Positions 32,649-39,312 of a DNA stretch of 39,312 bases are shown here, in pieces (positions within the stretch are counted from its first letter, which is position 1; each line of letters begins with the position of its first letter). The position numbers and the translations under genes were made by a program. Below the pieces are notes generated by a model that was not told where the DNA came from, made no database searches, and saw only the letters and a program-made list of their open reading frames with translations. Location of the stretch: positions 1-39,312 of the forward strand of contig QZIZ01000168.1 of NCBI GenBank assembly GCA_003599195.1, read 5' to 3'. Origin of the DNA: Deltaproteobacteria bacterium. GTDB lineage: Bacteria; Desulfobacterota; Desulfobaccia; Desulfobaccales; 0-14-0-80-60-11.

Positions 32649-33806
32649 TTATTTACTCTCCAGAACCTCCCCCAGGGCGGCGATGACCCGGTCCTGGTCC
32701 CCGTCGCTCATGCCGGGGTAGAGAGGGATGATGACGCTGCGGTCCTGGAGGCGTTCGCTCACCGGCAGGGGGAATCTAAGGGGCGTCCCCAGGTAAGCCT
32801 CCTCACGGTGGGCGCACATCACCCCCCGGACGGTGCGGATGCCCCTCTCCAGCAGGGTCTGCATCACTTCTTTCTGCCCCCGGGGGCATTCTTCCTTGAG
32901 GATGACCCAGAAGGACTGCCAGTTGCTCCGGGCCCAGGACGGCTCCCGGGGCAGGTCGAGATGGGGATGACCGGCCAAAGCCTGCCGGTACCGGTCCGCC
33001 AGCCGCCTTCTTTCGGTAATGAGACCGGGCAGGCGCTTCAACTGTTCCCGGCCCACCGCGCCCTGGATATCGCTCAACCGGTAGTTGAAACCCACCTCCG
33101 GGTACTTCTCGAAGACTATCCCCCCGGCTATTTCCCGCTCCGCGGTGGACAGGGACATGGAATGGGTGCGCAGCCGGGCGATCCTGGCCATGATTTCCGG
33201 GTCCCGGCCCGTAACCATGCCGCCGTCCCCGGTGGTGATGACTTTGCGGGGATGAAAGGAAAAAGTGGCCAGGTCCCCGCGGGGCCGGCCGATATGCTCC
33301 CACTCTCCGGCTTTCAGGCTGATTTCGGAGCCGATGGCGCAGGCCGCGTCCTCCACCACTTTCAGGTTACGCTTTTCTGCTAAGGGCAGGATGCGGTTCA
33401 GGTCGCAGGGTATGCCAAGCTGGTGAGGCGCGAGAATAGCCCGGGTGCGGGGGGTGACGGCCGCCTCTATCAGGTCGGGATTGATGTTGCCGGTGGCATA
33501 TTCCACGTCCACGAACACCGGCGTTGCGCCCGTGTAGCGCACCGCGTTGGCCGTGGCGATGAAGGAATGGGACACGGTGATCACTTCGTCCCCGGGGCCC
33601 AGGTCCAAAGCCGCCAGGGCCAGGTGCAGGGCCGCGGTGCCGCTGGAGCAGGCCACCGCCAGGGGCGCGGCCACCATGGCCGCGAACTCTTTCTCAAAGG
33701 CCGCCACCTCCGGCCCCTGAACCACCCAACCGGAGAGAATCGCCCGCCGGGCCGCGGCCGCCTCCTCCTCTCCCAGGGTGGGGCGGGCTACCTGGATCTG
33801 GGTCAT
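32649..33806 (-). CDS. DegT/DnrJ/EryC1/StrS-family aminotransferase
   Basis: A 385-residue PLP enzyme of the sugar-aminotransferase type, which aminates a nucleotide-linked keto sugar using glutamate or glutamine. The internal aldimine lysine is Lys188 in S-F-H-P-R-K-V-I-T-T-G-D-G-G-M; the PLP-contacting Asp153 is in V-V-E-D-A-A-C-A-I-G. Opening S-G-W-V-V-Q-G-P-E-V and S-S-G-T-A-A-L-H are typical. AAGGAGG seven bases before the ATG fixes the start. No other sugar-nucleotide or glycosylation gene lies nearby, so its substrate (for cell-surface sugar) cannot be told. Confidence 0.92.
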   Translation of the reverse strand: MTQIQVARPTLGEEEAAAARRAILSGWVVQGPEVAAFEKEFAAMVAAPLAVACSSGTAALHLALAALDLGPGDEVITVSHSFIATANAVRYTGATPVFVDVEYATGNINPDLIEAAVTPRTRAILAPHQLGIPCDLNRILPLAEKRNLKVVEDAACAIGSEISLKAGEWEHIGRPRGDLATFSFHPRKVITTGDGGMVTGRDPEIMARIARLRTHSMSLSTAEREIAGGIVFEKYPEVGFNYRLSDIQGAVGREQLKRLPGLITERRRLADRYRQALAGHPHLDLPREPSWARSNWQSFWVILKEECPRGQKEVMQTLLERGIRTVRGVMCAHREEAYLGTPLRFPLPVSERLQDRSVIIPLYPGMSDGDQDRVIAALGEVLESK

Positions 33807-33956
33807 TCCTGGCCTCCTTCAATAATTGGGGAAAAGGCCCAGAGGCATGGTCCCTAAAAATCTGTGCCCTTCCTCCTATGTTTTTGAAAAATTTCTTTAT
33901 ATATTCGCTATATTCGGCCGATACACCATTAGCCTGCCGATGGGAGGAGTTTGTCC

Positions 33957-34475
33957 ATGACCGAAGAAAAGCCCCCTGAGTCTTGGGAAAGGCCCGCGGA
34001 ATCTGTCGAAAAACCCCTGGAACTCCTTGAAAAACCTGGTGTGTCCCTGGAGAAGCAGCCGGAATTACGGGAGAGGCCGAAAGAAGTGGTCTATGCCACC
34101 CGGTTTATGATCGCTTCCCTGGTTTTGGCGGTTATCGCCTTTCCTTTAAGAGGGGCGGAACTCAAACCTCAGCTATGGTTTATCGGCATCTTTGCCATAG
34201 TTTTGACTATAATATTTACTCTGTTCTTATTGTTCATGATTCTGGGCGGCCGCAATTGGGCGAGATTATTGTATGTCACCCTGTTTTTTATAGGCCTCCC
34301 GTTCTCCCTCCCTACGTTCGTCATCACCTTTTCCAAAAACCCCGTGGCCGCGTTAGCTACGCTGATCCAATTATCTTTACAGACGATGGCGGTGGTATTG
34401 CTGCTGCAAAAGCCCGTCCGGGAGTGGTTCAGATTCGTTAAGCTGAGGAAATTGATGGGTTACCAAACGCCATAA
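33957..34475 (+). CDS. Membrane protein with an N-terminal E-K-P heptad repeat
   Basis: A 172-residue protein whose first 43 residues form six exact 7-residue repeats: Glu at 4, 11, 18, 25, 32 and 39, each followed by Lys or Arg and then Pro (Gln once, at 34). After this come about four membrane helices (F-M-I-A-S-L-V-L-A-V-I-A-F, F-I-G-I-F-A-I-V-L-T-I-I-F-T-L-F, L-Y-V-T-L-F-F-I-G-L-P-F, and one near 150) and a basic tail. The ATG at 33957 has GGGAGGAG seven bases upstream; an in-frame TTG at 33951 is less likely. No known family. The repeat region should be a charged, extended or poly-proline-like cytoplasmic arm. Confidence 0.75.
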   Translation: MTEEKPPESWERPAESVEKPLELLEKPGVSLEKQPELRERPKEVVYATRFMIASLVLAVIAFPLRGAELKPQLWFIGIFAIVLTIIFTLFLLFMILGGRNWARLLYVTLFFIGLPFSLPTFVITFSKNPVAALATLIQLSLQTMAVVLLLQKPVREWFRFVKLRKLMGYQTP

Positions 34476-34479
34476 AGAA

Positions 34480-35457
34480 TCAGGTCTTCTCCAATTTATC
34501 CCAAGCCAGCCGGGCGGCTCCCAACAGGCCGGCGTCGTCCCCCAGTTTGGCGGGGACCACGCTCAGGGCCTCCCGGGGAAAGAGGGTGAGGCGGCGGTAG
34601 AGCTCCTCCTGGAGAAAGAGTTCGAAGACTTCCCAGGCCCGGGCGAAACGGCCGCCGATGACCACCCGGGAAATCCCCAGGAGGTGGACCACCCCGGCTA
34701 TCGCCTGCCCCAGGCTGCGTCCCGCCCGCTCGAAGGCCTTAATCGCCAGGGGGTCCCGTTGCTGGGCCGCCACCACCAACGTTTCCCCGCCGATGGCCCC
34801 GGGGTCCGTCTCAAAGAGTTCCCGGAGGAAGGACCCCGCGCCCTTGGCCAACTGCTCCTTGACCCAGGTCACGGCCCAAAAACCCGAAGCCATGGTCTCC
34901 AGGCACCCCCGGTTGCCGCAATGGCACTTCCTGCCGTCCGGATCCACCGTCAAGTGGCCGATCTCCCCGGAGGTGCCCGCGGTTCCCGCCCAGAGGCGGC
35001 CGTTTAAGATCAAGCCGCCGCCCACTCCCGTCCCCAGGGTGATCCCCAGCATTTGGGGATGATCCACCCCCGCGCCCAGCCAGTATTCCCCCAGGGCAAA
35101 AAGATTGGCGTCGTTTTCCAGAAAGAGGGGCCAGGGGGATTGGGGCTGGAGGCAATGCACCAGGGGGCAATTGTCCAACGCCGGGATATTGGGGGAAAAG
35201 GCCACCCGGCCTTCTTCGGGCAGCACCCGTCCGGCCACCCCCATGGACATGCCCTTAACTTCCCCTCCCAATTCATCCGCTTTTTCCCGACAGACTTTCA
35301 GGTCCGCAGCCAGGGTATTCACCAACGCGGCCTGGTCGGGCATGCTGGCCGTGGCCCATTCCCAGCGCGCCAGGATCACCCCTCCCCGGTCCACCAGGGC
35401 CAGGCGGGCGTTGGTGCCCCCCAGATCAAGGGCGACGACTACCGGTTCTTTGGCCAT
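34480..35457 (-). CDS. ROK-family sugar kinase (glucokinase-like)
   Basis: A 325-residue ATP-dependent sugar kinase that probably phosphorylates glucose to glucose 6-phosphate. N-terminal phosphate-binding V-A-L-D-L-G-G-T-N-A-R, catalytic E-N-D-A-N-L-F-A-L-G-E, the ROK signature stretch L-G-T-G-V-G-G-G-L-I and the zinc-binding C-H-C-G-N-R-G-C-L-E are all present. No DNA-binding domain precedes it, so it is an enzyme rather than a NagC/XylR-type repressor. Other sugars (fructose, N-acetyl sugars) are possible. It ends 4 nt from the stop codon of the convergent membrane protein gene. Confidence 0.9.
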   Translation of the reverse strand: MAKEPVVVALDLGGTNARLALVDRGGVILARWEWATASMPDQAALVNTLAADLKVCREKADELGGEVKGMSMGVAGRVLPEEGRVAFSPNIPALDNCPLVHCLQPQSPWPLFLENDANLFALGEYWLGAGVDHPQMLGITLGTGVGGGLILNGRLWAGTAGTSGEIGHLTVDPDGRKCHCGNRGCLETMASGFWAVTWVKEQLAKGAGSFLRELFETDPGAIGGETLVVAAQQRDPLAIKAFERAGRSLGQAIAGVVHLLGISRVVIGGRFARAWEVFELFLQEELYRRLTLFPREALSVVPAKLGDDAGLLGAARLAWDKLEKT

Positions 35458-35467
35458 ATTAAAGACA

Positions 35468-35495
35468 GTTCAAAGTTCCAGGTTTATGGTTCAAA
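35468..35495. repeat. Heptamer tract GTTCAAA type
   Basis: Units GTTCAAA, GTTCCAG, GTTTATG, GTTCAAA. It lies between the sugar kinase and the Sua5/YrdC gene. Confidence 0.8.
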
Positions 35496-35503
35496 GTAGA
35501 GAA

Positions 35504-36148
35504 TCATCTATTTTGCAAATCAGGGATAATTTCCGCCAGTTCTTCCTTGCCAATCGCGCCGGCGCGCACCAGACGGGGCGGAGTGACGGTAACATCCACG
35601 ATGGTGGACGGCGCCCCCCCGGGGCAGGGGCCGGCATCCAGTATCAGGTCCACCTCCGGGCCGAATTCCCGGGCCACCTCCTCCGCCAGGGTGAGAGGCT
35701 CCCGGCCGGCGCGGTTGGCGCTGGTGCCGGTGAGGGGAAAGCCCAAGGCGGCCAGCAGGCGGCAGACCACGGCCTGCCGGGGTTGCCTCACGCCCACGGT
35801 GCCGGTGCCTCCGGTCACCAAGACCGGCAAGTCCTGCCGAGCCGGTAAAATCAAGGTCAGGGGTCCGGGCCAAAAGCGGTCCATCAATCGCCCCGCGATC
35901 TCCGGCGTCTCCAGGGCCACCTGCCGCACCATTTCTGCCTCGGCCACCAGGAGCAGGACCGGCTTATCTTCGGCCCGGCCCTTAAGGGCGAAGAGCCGCT
36001 TCAAGGCCCCGGGCTGATACGGGTCCACGGCCAGGGCATAAAAAGTCTCGGTGGGCAGGGCCAGGACGCCGCCGGCCGCAAGCAGGCGCCGGCTTTTCTC
36101 CCAAAAGAAGGCCGCGTCTTCGTCCCGCCACTTAAAGATGCGGCTCAT
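35504..36148 (-). CDS. Sua5/YciO/YrdC-family protein (threonylcarbamoyl-AMP synthase)
   Basis: A 214-residue enzyme that makes threonylcarbamoyl-AMP from threonine, bicarbonate and ATP, the first step of the t6A modification of ANN-decoding tRNAs. Characteristic: G-G-V-L-A-L-P-T-E-T-F-Y-A-L (nucleotide-binding start), F-A-L-K-G-R-A-E-D-K-P (the K-x-R-x-x-x-K-P motif) and T-S-A-N-R-A-G-R-E-P. It lacks the extra Sua5 domain, so it is the short YrdC type. The C-terminus ends near a heptamer tract. Confidence 0.88.
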   Translation of the reverse strand: MSRIFKWRDEDAAFFWEKSRRLLAAGGVLALPTETFYALAVDPYQPGALKRLFALKGRAEDKPVLLLVAEAEMVRQVALETPEIAGRLMDRFWPGPLTLILPARQDLPVLVTGGTGTVGVRQPRQAVVCRLLAALGFPLTGTSANRAGREPLTLAEEVAREFGPEVDLILDAGPCPGGAPSTIVDVTVTPPRLVRAGAIGKEELAEIIPDLQNR

Positions 36149-36220
36149 GCCCCATCATACCTTCCCTGCATGCTCCTGACAAGGCTTGACGCTAATTTCT
36201 GCGCAGGTTAATAAATTATG

Positions 36221-36291
36221 GTGAGCGGTGAGCAACAAGCAGGAAAAATCCTGCCTGACGCCTTTTCTTTACTGCTCACTGCTCACTGCTT
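36221..36291. repeat. Inverted heptamer pair GTGAGCG / ACTGCTC
   Basis: GTGAGCG, GTGAGCA, ACAAGCA at 36221-36241 and ACTGCTC twice, ACTGCTT at 36271-36291 are reverse complements of each other across about 29 nt. They directly precede the DUF89 gene start. Confidence 0.85.
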
Positions 36292-36296
36292 ACTTT

Positions 36297-37157
36297 ATGC
36301 GTCCCATGACCATCCAACCGGAATGTTACGACTGCCTGCTGCGCCTGGTGAACCTGACCGTGGACTTGGCCGGGGGTGGTCCGGAAAAGCAGGAACAGGC
36401 CCGAGAAGCGTCCCTGGGCATTATCCGCAGGGAATTCCGCCCCGGGGCCATCCCCGCAGCTATCGCCAACCTGTTTCACCGGGCCATCCGGGACGTGACC
36501 GGCAACCCTGACCCCTTCTCAGACCGTAAGAATGCGGAAACAGCCTTCCTGGGCCGCATGCACGCCCGCATCGCCTCCTCGTATAATGATGATTTGGATT
36601 CTCTCCTAAGGCTGGCGGTGGCGGGCAATACCATCGATTTTTTCCGGGGAGAGGAGGAAGTCACCCGGGAGATTCTCTCCCAGGTCAGGTGGACCCGGGC
36701 CGATCTGGGGCCTTTGCGCCGCCGGCTGGAGAAGGCCCCGGGCCTCCTCCTTTACCTGGCGGACAACGCCGGGGAGCAGTTTTTTGACCTGCCTCTGGTC
36801 AGCCATCTGCGGCGCCTGGGTTGGCAAGTCCTCTACGTGGTCAAAGGGGGTCCCATCCAGAACGATCTGACCCGGGCCGATCTCCGGGCCTCCGGCCTGG
36901 AGGAGGCCCTGGAGCCGGTGACAGATACCGGCGCGGCCACCGTGGGCCTGGCGCTGCCGGAGACCGGCGCCGTGTTTCAGGAACTCTACCGGCAGGCGGA
37001 CCTCATCCTGGCCAAGGGTATGGGCCATTTCGAGACCATGAGCCATTTTCAAGACTCCCGGCTCTTTTTTCTTCTTCAGGCCAAATGTTCTCCGGTAGCC
37101 CAGGCCCTGGAGGTGGACCGGGGGGCGTTTGTGTTGCAGCGGGCTTTCGGGTCCTGA
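36297..37157 (+). CDS. DUF89 / ARMT1-like metal-dependent phosphatase
   Basis: About 286 residues from the ATG at 36297 (36306 is also possible; the frame is open to 36228, but that stretch is repeat DNA). Family marks: N-terminal E-C-Y-D-C-L-L-R (the archaeal/bacterial DUF89 C-x-x-C), the metal-binding Y-L-A-D-N-A-G-E-Q-F-F-D, K-G-G-P-I-Q-N-D-L-T, and L-A-K-G-M-G-H-F-E-T. Members of this family are metal-dependent phosphatases thought to clear damaged or toxic phosphate metabolites. It stands alone on its strand and the substrate is not known. Confidence 0.88.
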   Translation: MRPMTIQPECYDCLLRLVNLTVDLAGGGPEKQEQAREASLGIIRREFRPGAIPAAIANLFHRAIRDVTGNPDPFSDRKNAETAFLGRMHARIASSYNDDLDSLLRLAVAGNTIDFFRGEEEVTREILSQVRWTRADLGPLRRRLEKAPGLLLYLADNAGEQFFDLPLVSHLRRLGWQVLYVVKGGPIQNDLTRADLRASGLEEALEPVTDTGAATVGLALPETGAVFQELYRQADLILAKGMGHFETMSHFQDSRLFFLLQAKCSPVAQALEVDRGAFVLQRAFGS

Positions 37158-37190
37158 TAACAATTTCAGTCAAAAAGACCTTCACAGTAT

Positions 37191-37242
37191 GGGCGAACCT
37201 TGTGTTCGCTCTGAAGGCTCAGGGCGAACACAAGGTTCGCCC
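37191..37242. repeat. REP-like palindrome, copy 3
   Basis: A perfect 19-nt inverted repeat (37191-37209 with 37224-37242); each arm is itself a small hairpin, as at positions 1-46. It lies between the DUF89 and the metal-binding protein genes. Confidence 0.8.
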
Positions 37243-37308
37243 CTACAACAAATATCTATTTGATGTGGAAACAGGGTTAATCAACAATATTTCTTTAAGG
37301 AGACGGAA

Positions 37309-37512
37309 ATGCCGGAAATCAAAGTTAAAGGAATGAGCTGCAGCCATTGCGCCGGCGCGGTGACCAAGGCCTTGCAAAGCCTGCCGGGGGTCTCGGAGGT
37401 GCAGGTGGACCTGGCAGGCGGCCGGGTCACCTATCAGAGCGCCGCACCCATCTCCCCGGCAGACCTGGCCCGGGTGATCAAGGCCGCGGGCTTCGAAGTG
37501 ACGGAAGGCTGA
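37309..37512 (+). CDS. Heavy-metal-binding domain protein (CopZ-like)
   Basis: A 67-residue single HMA domain with the metal-binding motif G-M-S-C-S-H-C (Cys13 and Cys16 counted from Met1), the usual length for copper chaperones of the CopZ type that deliver Cu(I) to a P-type ATPase. No ATPase or copper regulator is present in the window. AAGGAG before the ATG confirms the start, and a strong terminator follows at once, so it is a single-gene unit. Confidence 0.92.
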   Translation: MPEIKVKGMSCSHCAGAVTKALQSLPGVSEVQVDLAGGRVTYQSAAPISPADLARVIKAAGFEVTEG

Positions 37513-37524
37513 GAACTGATATAG

Positions 37525-37560
37525 AAAGGCCCGGCGCGGCTGCCGGGCCTTTGATTTTAT
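37525..37560 (+). terminator. Rho-independent terminator after the metal-binding protein gene
   Basis: AAAGGCCCGGC (37525-37535) pairs perfectly with GCCGGGCCTTT (37542-37552) across 6 nt, followed by GATTTTATT. Twelve bases past the stop codon. Confidence 0.9.
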
Positions 37561-37594
37561 TACCAGAACTTGCGAGCTGACCGCGTTGCGAGGC

Positions 37595-39073
37595 TCAACG
37601 GCCGCGGCCGCCGCGGCCTCCCCCTCCGCCGCCGCCTCTACCGCCGCCGGACGGCGTCCGGACGCCTCCGCCCCCTCTGCCGCCGGACGGCGCGCCGCCC
37701 CCTCTAAACCCGGAGGGAGCGCCGCCTCGACCGGACGACGGCGCCCGCTGCATCTGGGGCCGGGGAGACGGGGCCGTCCGGGGGGCCCGCATTTCTCCGC
37801 CACCCCACCCCCGGCCGGTTTGCGGCCGGAACAACTCCTGCCGGCGGATCTGTTGTTCCTCCCGCCGGAAGCGCTGCTGTTGGGCCCTGGGGAATCCCCG
37901 CTCGGATTGCCGCTGCCGTCTGAACTGGTCCCGCACCTCCCGGGGCTCCCGCACCGACTGGGGGGGAAAACCCATGCCCCTTCTGCCGTCACCCACGGTC
38001 GCGCCCCGCCCCCGGCTGTCGGGAAGAGCCCGGAGACCATCGCGGTCCCGACCGTCACGAGCCCTGGGGACTTCAATCCGGCCTCCTTCCCGTCTGGTCC
38101 CCCGGATCACTTCCACGCCTCCAGGTCCCCGGGTGGTGATTCTCCTGGGCGCGGCCACCGCATCGGGACGCCCCACATTGGCCCGGGCCTGGCGCACGTC
38201 CGCGGCCTGCCTGATCCCCATGCGCCGCCCTTCCCGCAGTTCCCGGGGCACCGCCTCCCGGAGGTGTGCGTGGCGGTTCAATACCGCCTGGGGAGGCAAA
38301 CCGTTCCGAATTCTATTGACCCGGACGTTATTCACGAATTTATTGATGTTGACGATATTGATGTTTGTAACCCGGGCCACAAAGGGAAATCTCGGGCCAA
38401 AGAAGAAAAACGACCGGGGTGCAAAGGGGAAGAAGAAGAAATCCGCCAACAAAAAGGTGCGGGGATAGATAAAGGGGATCGAGCTAAAAGGATAAAGATA
38501 GCCGGTGTTGTAATAAGAAAAGGCGGGCGCGTAAGGCAGCCCAAACCCCGGTAGAAAGTAGGGGGCCTGGCAAAAAGTCCAAAGAGGCGGAGAGATGCGA
38601 TCCAACACCGGGGCCGCCGGGTCATATCCCCCCGGAGGATAATAGGCCGGGGCCGGCTCATAAGCGGGCGGGGGAATGGGAGCCCAGCCGATATAATCGT
38701 CGCTGGTGCGCCAGGCCACGGTGGCCGGATACCAGGTGGACCCCGGAGACCATACCCAACCGTATTCGTCGGTGGGCATCCAGTTGCCGTAATGATAGGT
38801 CGCCCACCCCCAGGGCTCATCCGTCTCGAAGACCCAGCCGTCCTCGGTGGGCACCCAACGGCCGTCCACATAAGGACGCCAGTTGGCGGTCACCGTGGTG
38901 GGATACCAGACCTGCCCGTAGTTGCCGTAGTCGATCCAGATGCCGTAACGGGACAGTTCGTCATAGAACATGGCCGCATCTTCCTGGGCTGCGGCAGCCG
39001 GGGCAGCCGTCCCCAACAACACCGCCAACATAAATACCGCCATTACGCCCAGGATTTTTTGATGGGTTCTCAT
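37595..39073 (-). CDS. Exported YXWXP-repeat protein (DUF6600-like) with an Arg/Gly-rich tail
   Basis: About 492 residues from the ATG at 39073, which has AAGGAG seven bases upstream and yields a signal peptide (M-R-T-H-Q-K-I-L-G-V-M..., cut near A-A-A-A-Q). Residues 30-150 are a Trp/Tyr-rich repeat region: V-W-Y-P, W-R-P-Y-V-D-G-R-W, D-G-W-V-F-E-T-D-E-P-W-G-W, Y-G-W-V-W-S-P-G-S-T-W-Y-P, I-G-W-A-P, as in DUF6600-type proteins. A Tyr/Phe/Pro-rich middle and a basic segment follow, and the last about 120 residues are Arg, Gly, Pro, Ser and Gln, ending R-G-G-R-G-R. Probably envelope-associated; the basic tail could bind anionic polymers. Confidence 0.8.
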   Translation of the reverse strand: MRTHQKILGVMAVFMLAVLLGTAAPAAAAQEDAAMFYDELSRYGIWIDYGNYGQVWYPTTVTANWRPYVDGRWVPTEDGWVFETDEPWGWATYHYGNWMPTDEYGWVWSPGSTWYPATVAWRTSDDYIGWAPIPPPAYEPAPAYYPPGGYDPAAPVLDRISPPLWTFCQAPYFLPGFGLPYAPAFSYYNTGYLYPFSSIPFIYPRTFLLADFFFFPFAPRSFFFFGPRFPFVARVTNINIVNINKFVNNVRVNRIRNGLPPQAVLNRHAHLREAVPRELREGRRMGIRQAADVRQARANVGRPDAVAAPRRITTRGPGGVEVIRGTRREGGRIEVPRARDGRDRDGLRALPDSRGRGATVGDGRRGMGFPPQSVREPREVRDQFRRQRQSERGFPRAQQQRFRREEQQIRRQELFRPQTGRGWGGGEMRAPRTAPSPRPQMQRAPSSGRGGAPSGFRGGGAPSGGRGGGGVRTPSGGGRGGGGGGGRGGRGR

Positions 39074-39133
39074 TGCCTCTCTCCTTGGTACCATGCTGCC
39101 CGTCTTTAACTCTCTTAAGGAAAGTCCTGGGCT

Positions 39134-39184
39134 CAGGCCTGCGAGATTCTTGTCTATCAAATGTTTAGACAATCTCAAGGCCTG
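39134..39184 (-). promoter_or_regulatory. Imperfect palindrome upstream of the DUF6600-like gene
   Basis: CAGGCCT (39134-39140) and AGGCCTG (39178-39184) enclose further complementary parts (GAGATT...TTGTCTA and TAGACAATCTC). It lies about 60-110 nt upstream of the start codon and could be an operator or a leader hairpin. Beyond it, to 39312, nothing recognisable is seen. Confidence 0.35.
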
Positions 39185-39312
39185 TTAAGTTTAAGATAAA
39201 AATTTATTCAGCCGGTTCAAGAGGGGTGATGAGAGTCTTTGGTGGGGAAGAATCTGAGGGACTGCGTCGTTAAGATGAGCGGCGTTTATCGGCGTGCATC
39301 GGCGGTCAATAT

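Noticed and set aside
33951-33956. TTG start for the heptad-repeat membrane protein
   Set aside because: The ATG two codons later has better spacing from GGGAGGAG.
37586-38554. 322-codon frame opposite the Arg/Gly-rich gene
   Set aside because: Antisense to a gene with a signal peptide and recognisable repeats; the product is low-complexity Pro/Ala/Arg with no ribosome binding site.

Overview
The window reads as a chromosomal segment of a GC-rich, anaerobic, Gram-negative bacterium. A Deltaproteobacteria/Desulfobacterota member (Desulfobacca- or Syntrophobacter-like) fits best. This is inferred from the mix of a cytoplasmic group 3b-type NiFe hydrogenase, a fused ADP-forming acyl-CoA synthetase, a rhodanese-ferritin fusion, a full type II secretion operon and sigma-54 promoters; there is no rRNA or other phylogenetic marker. 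No tRNA, rRNA, CRISPR array, transposase or phage gene was seen.

Layout. 1-4.3 kb: a secreted SBBP beta-propeller protein, a small exported charged protein, a rhodanese-ferritin fusion, a small winged-helix protein and a peroxiredoxin. 4.7-6.8 kb: the ADP-forming acyl-CoA synthetase. 6.85-8.18 kb: a lone EF-hand gene with a sigma-54 promoter and a long leader, bracketed by a perfect 39-nt inverted repeat. 8.2-13.8 kb: hydrogenase operon in transcription order hydB, cyclic-nucleotide-binding-like protein, hydG, hydD, hydA, maturation protease, with a good sigma-70 promoter in front. 13.9-18.9 kb: a beta-barrel outer membrane protein and two ammonium transporter/P-II pairs, each pair with its own sigma-54 promoter. 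19.1-20.9 kb: a lipoprotein, the prepilin peptidase and a small exported protein. 21.0-31.9 kb: type II secretion operon gspE-F-G-H-I-J-K-L-M-C-D. 32.0-39.3 kb: a short proline-rich exported protein, a DegT-family aminotransferase, a membrane protein with an N-terminal heptad repeat, a ROK sugar kinase, a Sua5/YrdC protein, a DUF89 protein, a heavy-metal-binding (CopZ-like) protein and a large secreted protein with an Arg/Gly-rich tail.

How the genes fit together. The hydrogenase would couple NAD(P)H to H2, with the downstream protease maturing its large subunit. The two Amt/P-II pairs suggest nitrogen-limitation control by an NtrC-type activator. The prepilin peptidase would process the five pseudopilins of the secretion operon. 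The beta-propeller and Arg/Gly-rich proteins are possible secretion substrates, which is a guess.

The least expected signal is between the genes. About twenty intergenic tracts are built from degenerate tandem repeats of exactly 7 nt (a sister class has a period of about 8). They use many unrelated heptamers, often occur as inverted pairs, and in places run into gene ends (hydB, gspH, the rhodanese gene). Separate REP-like palindromes are also present.
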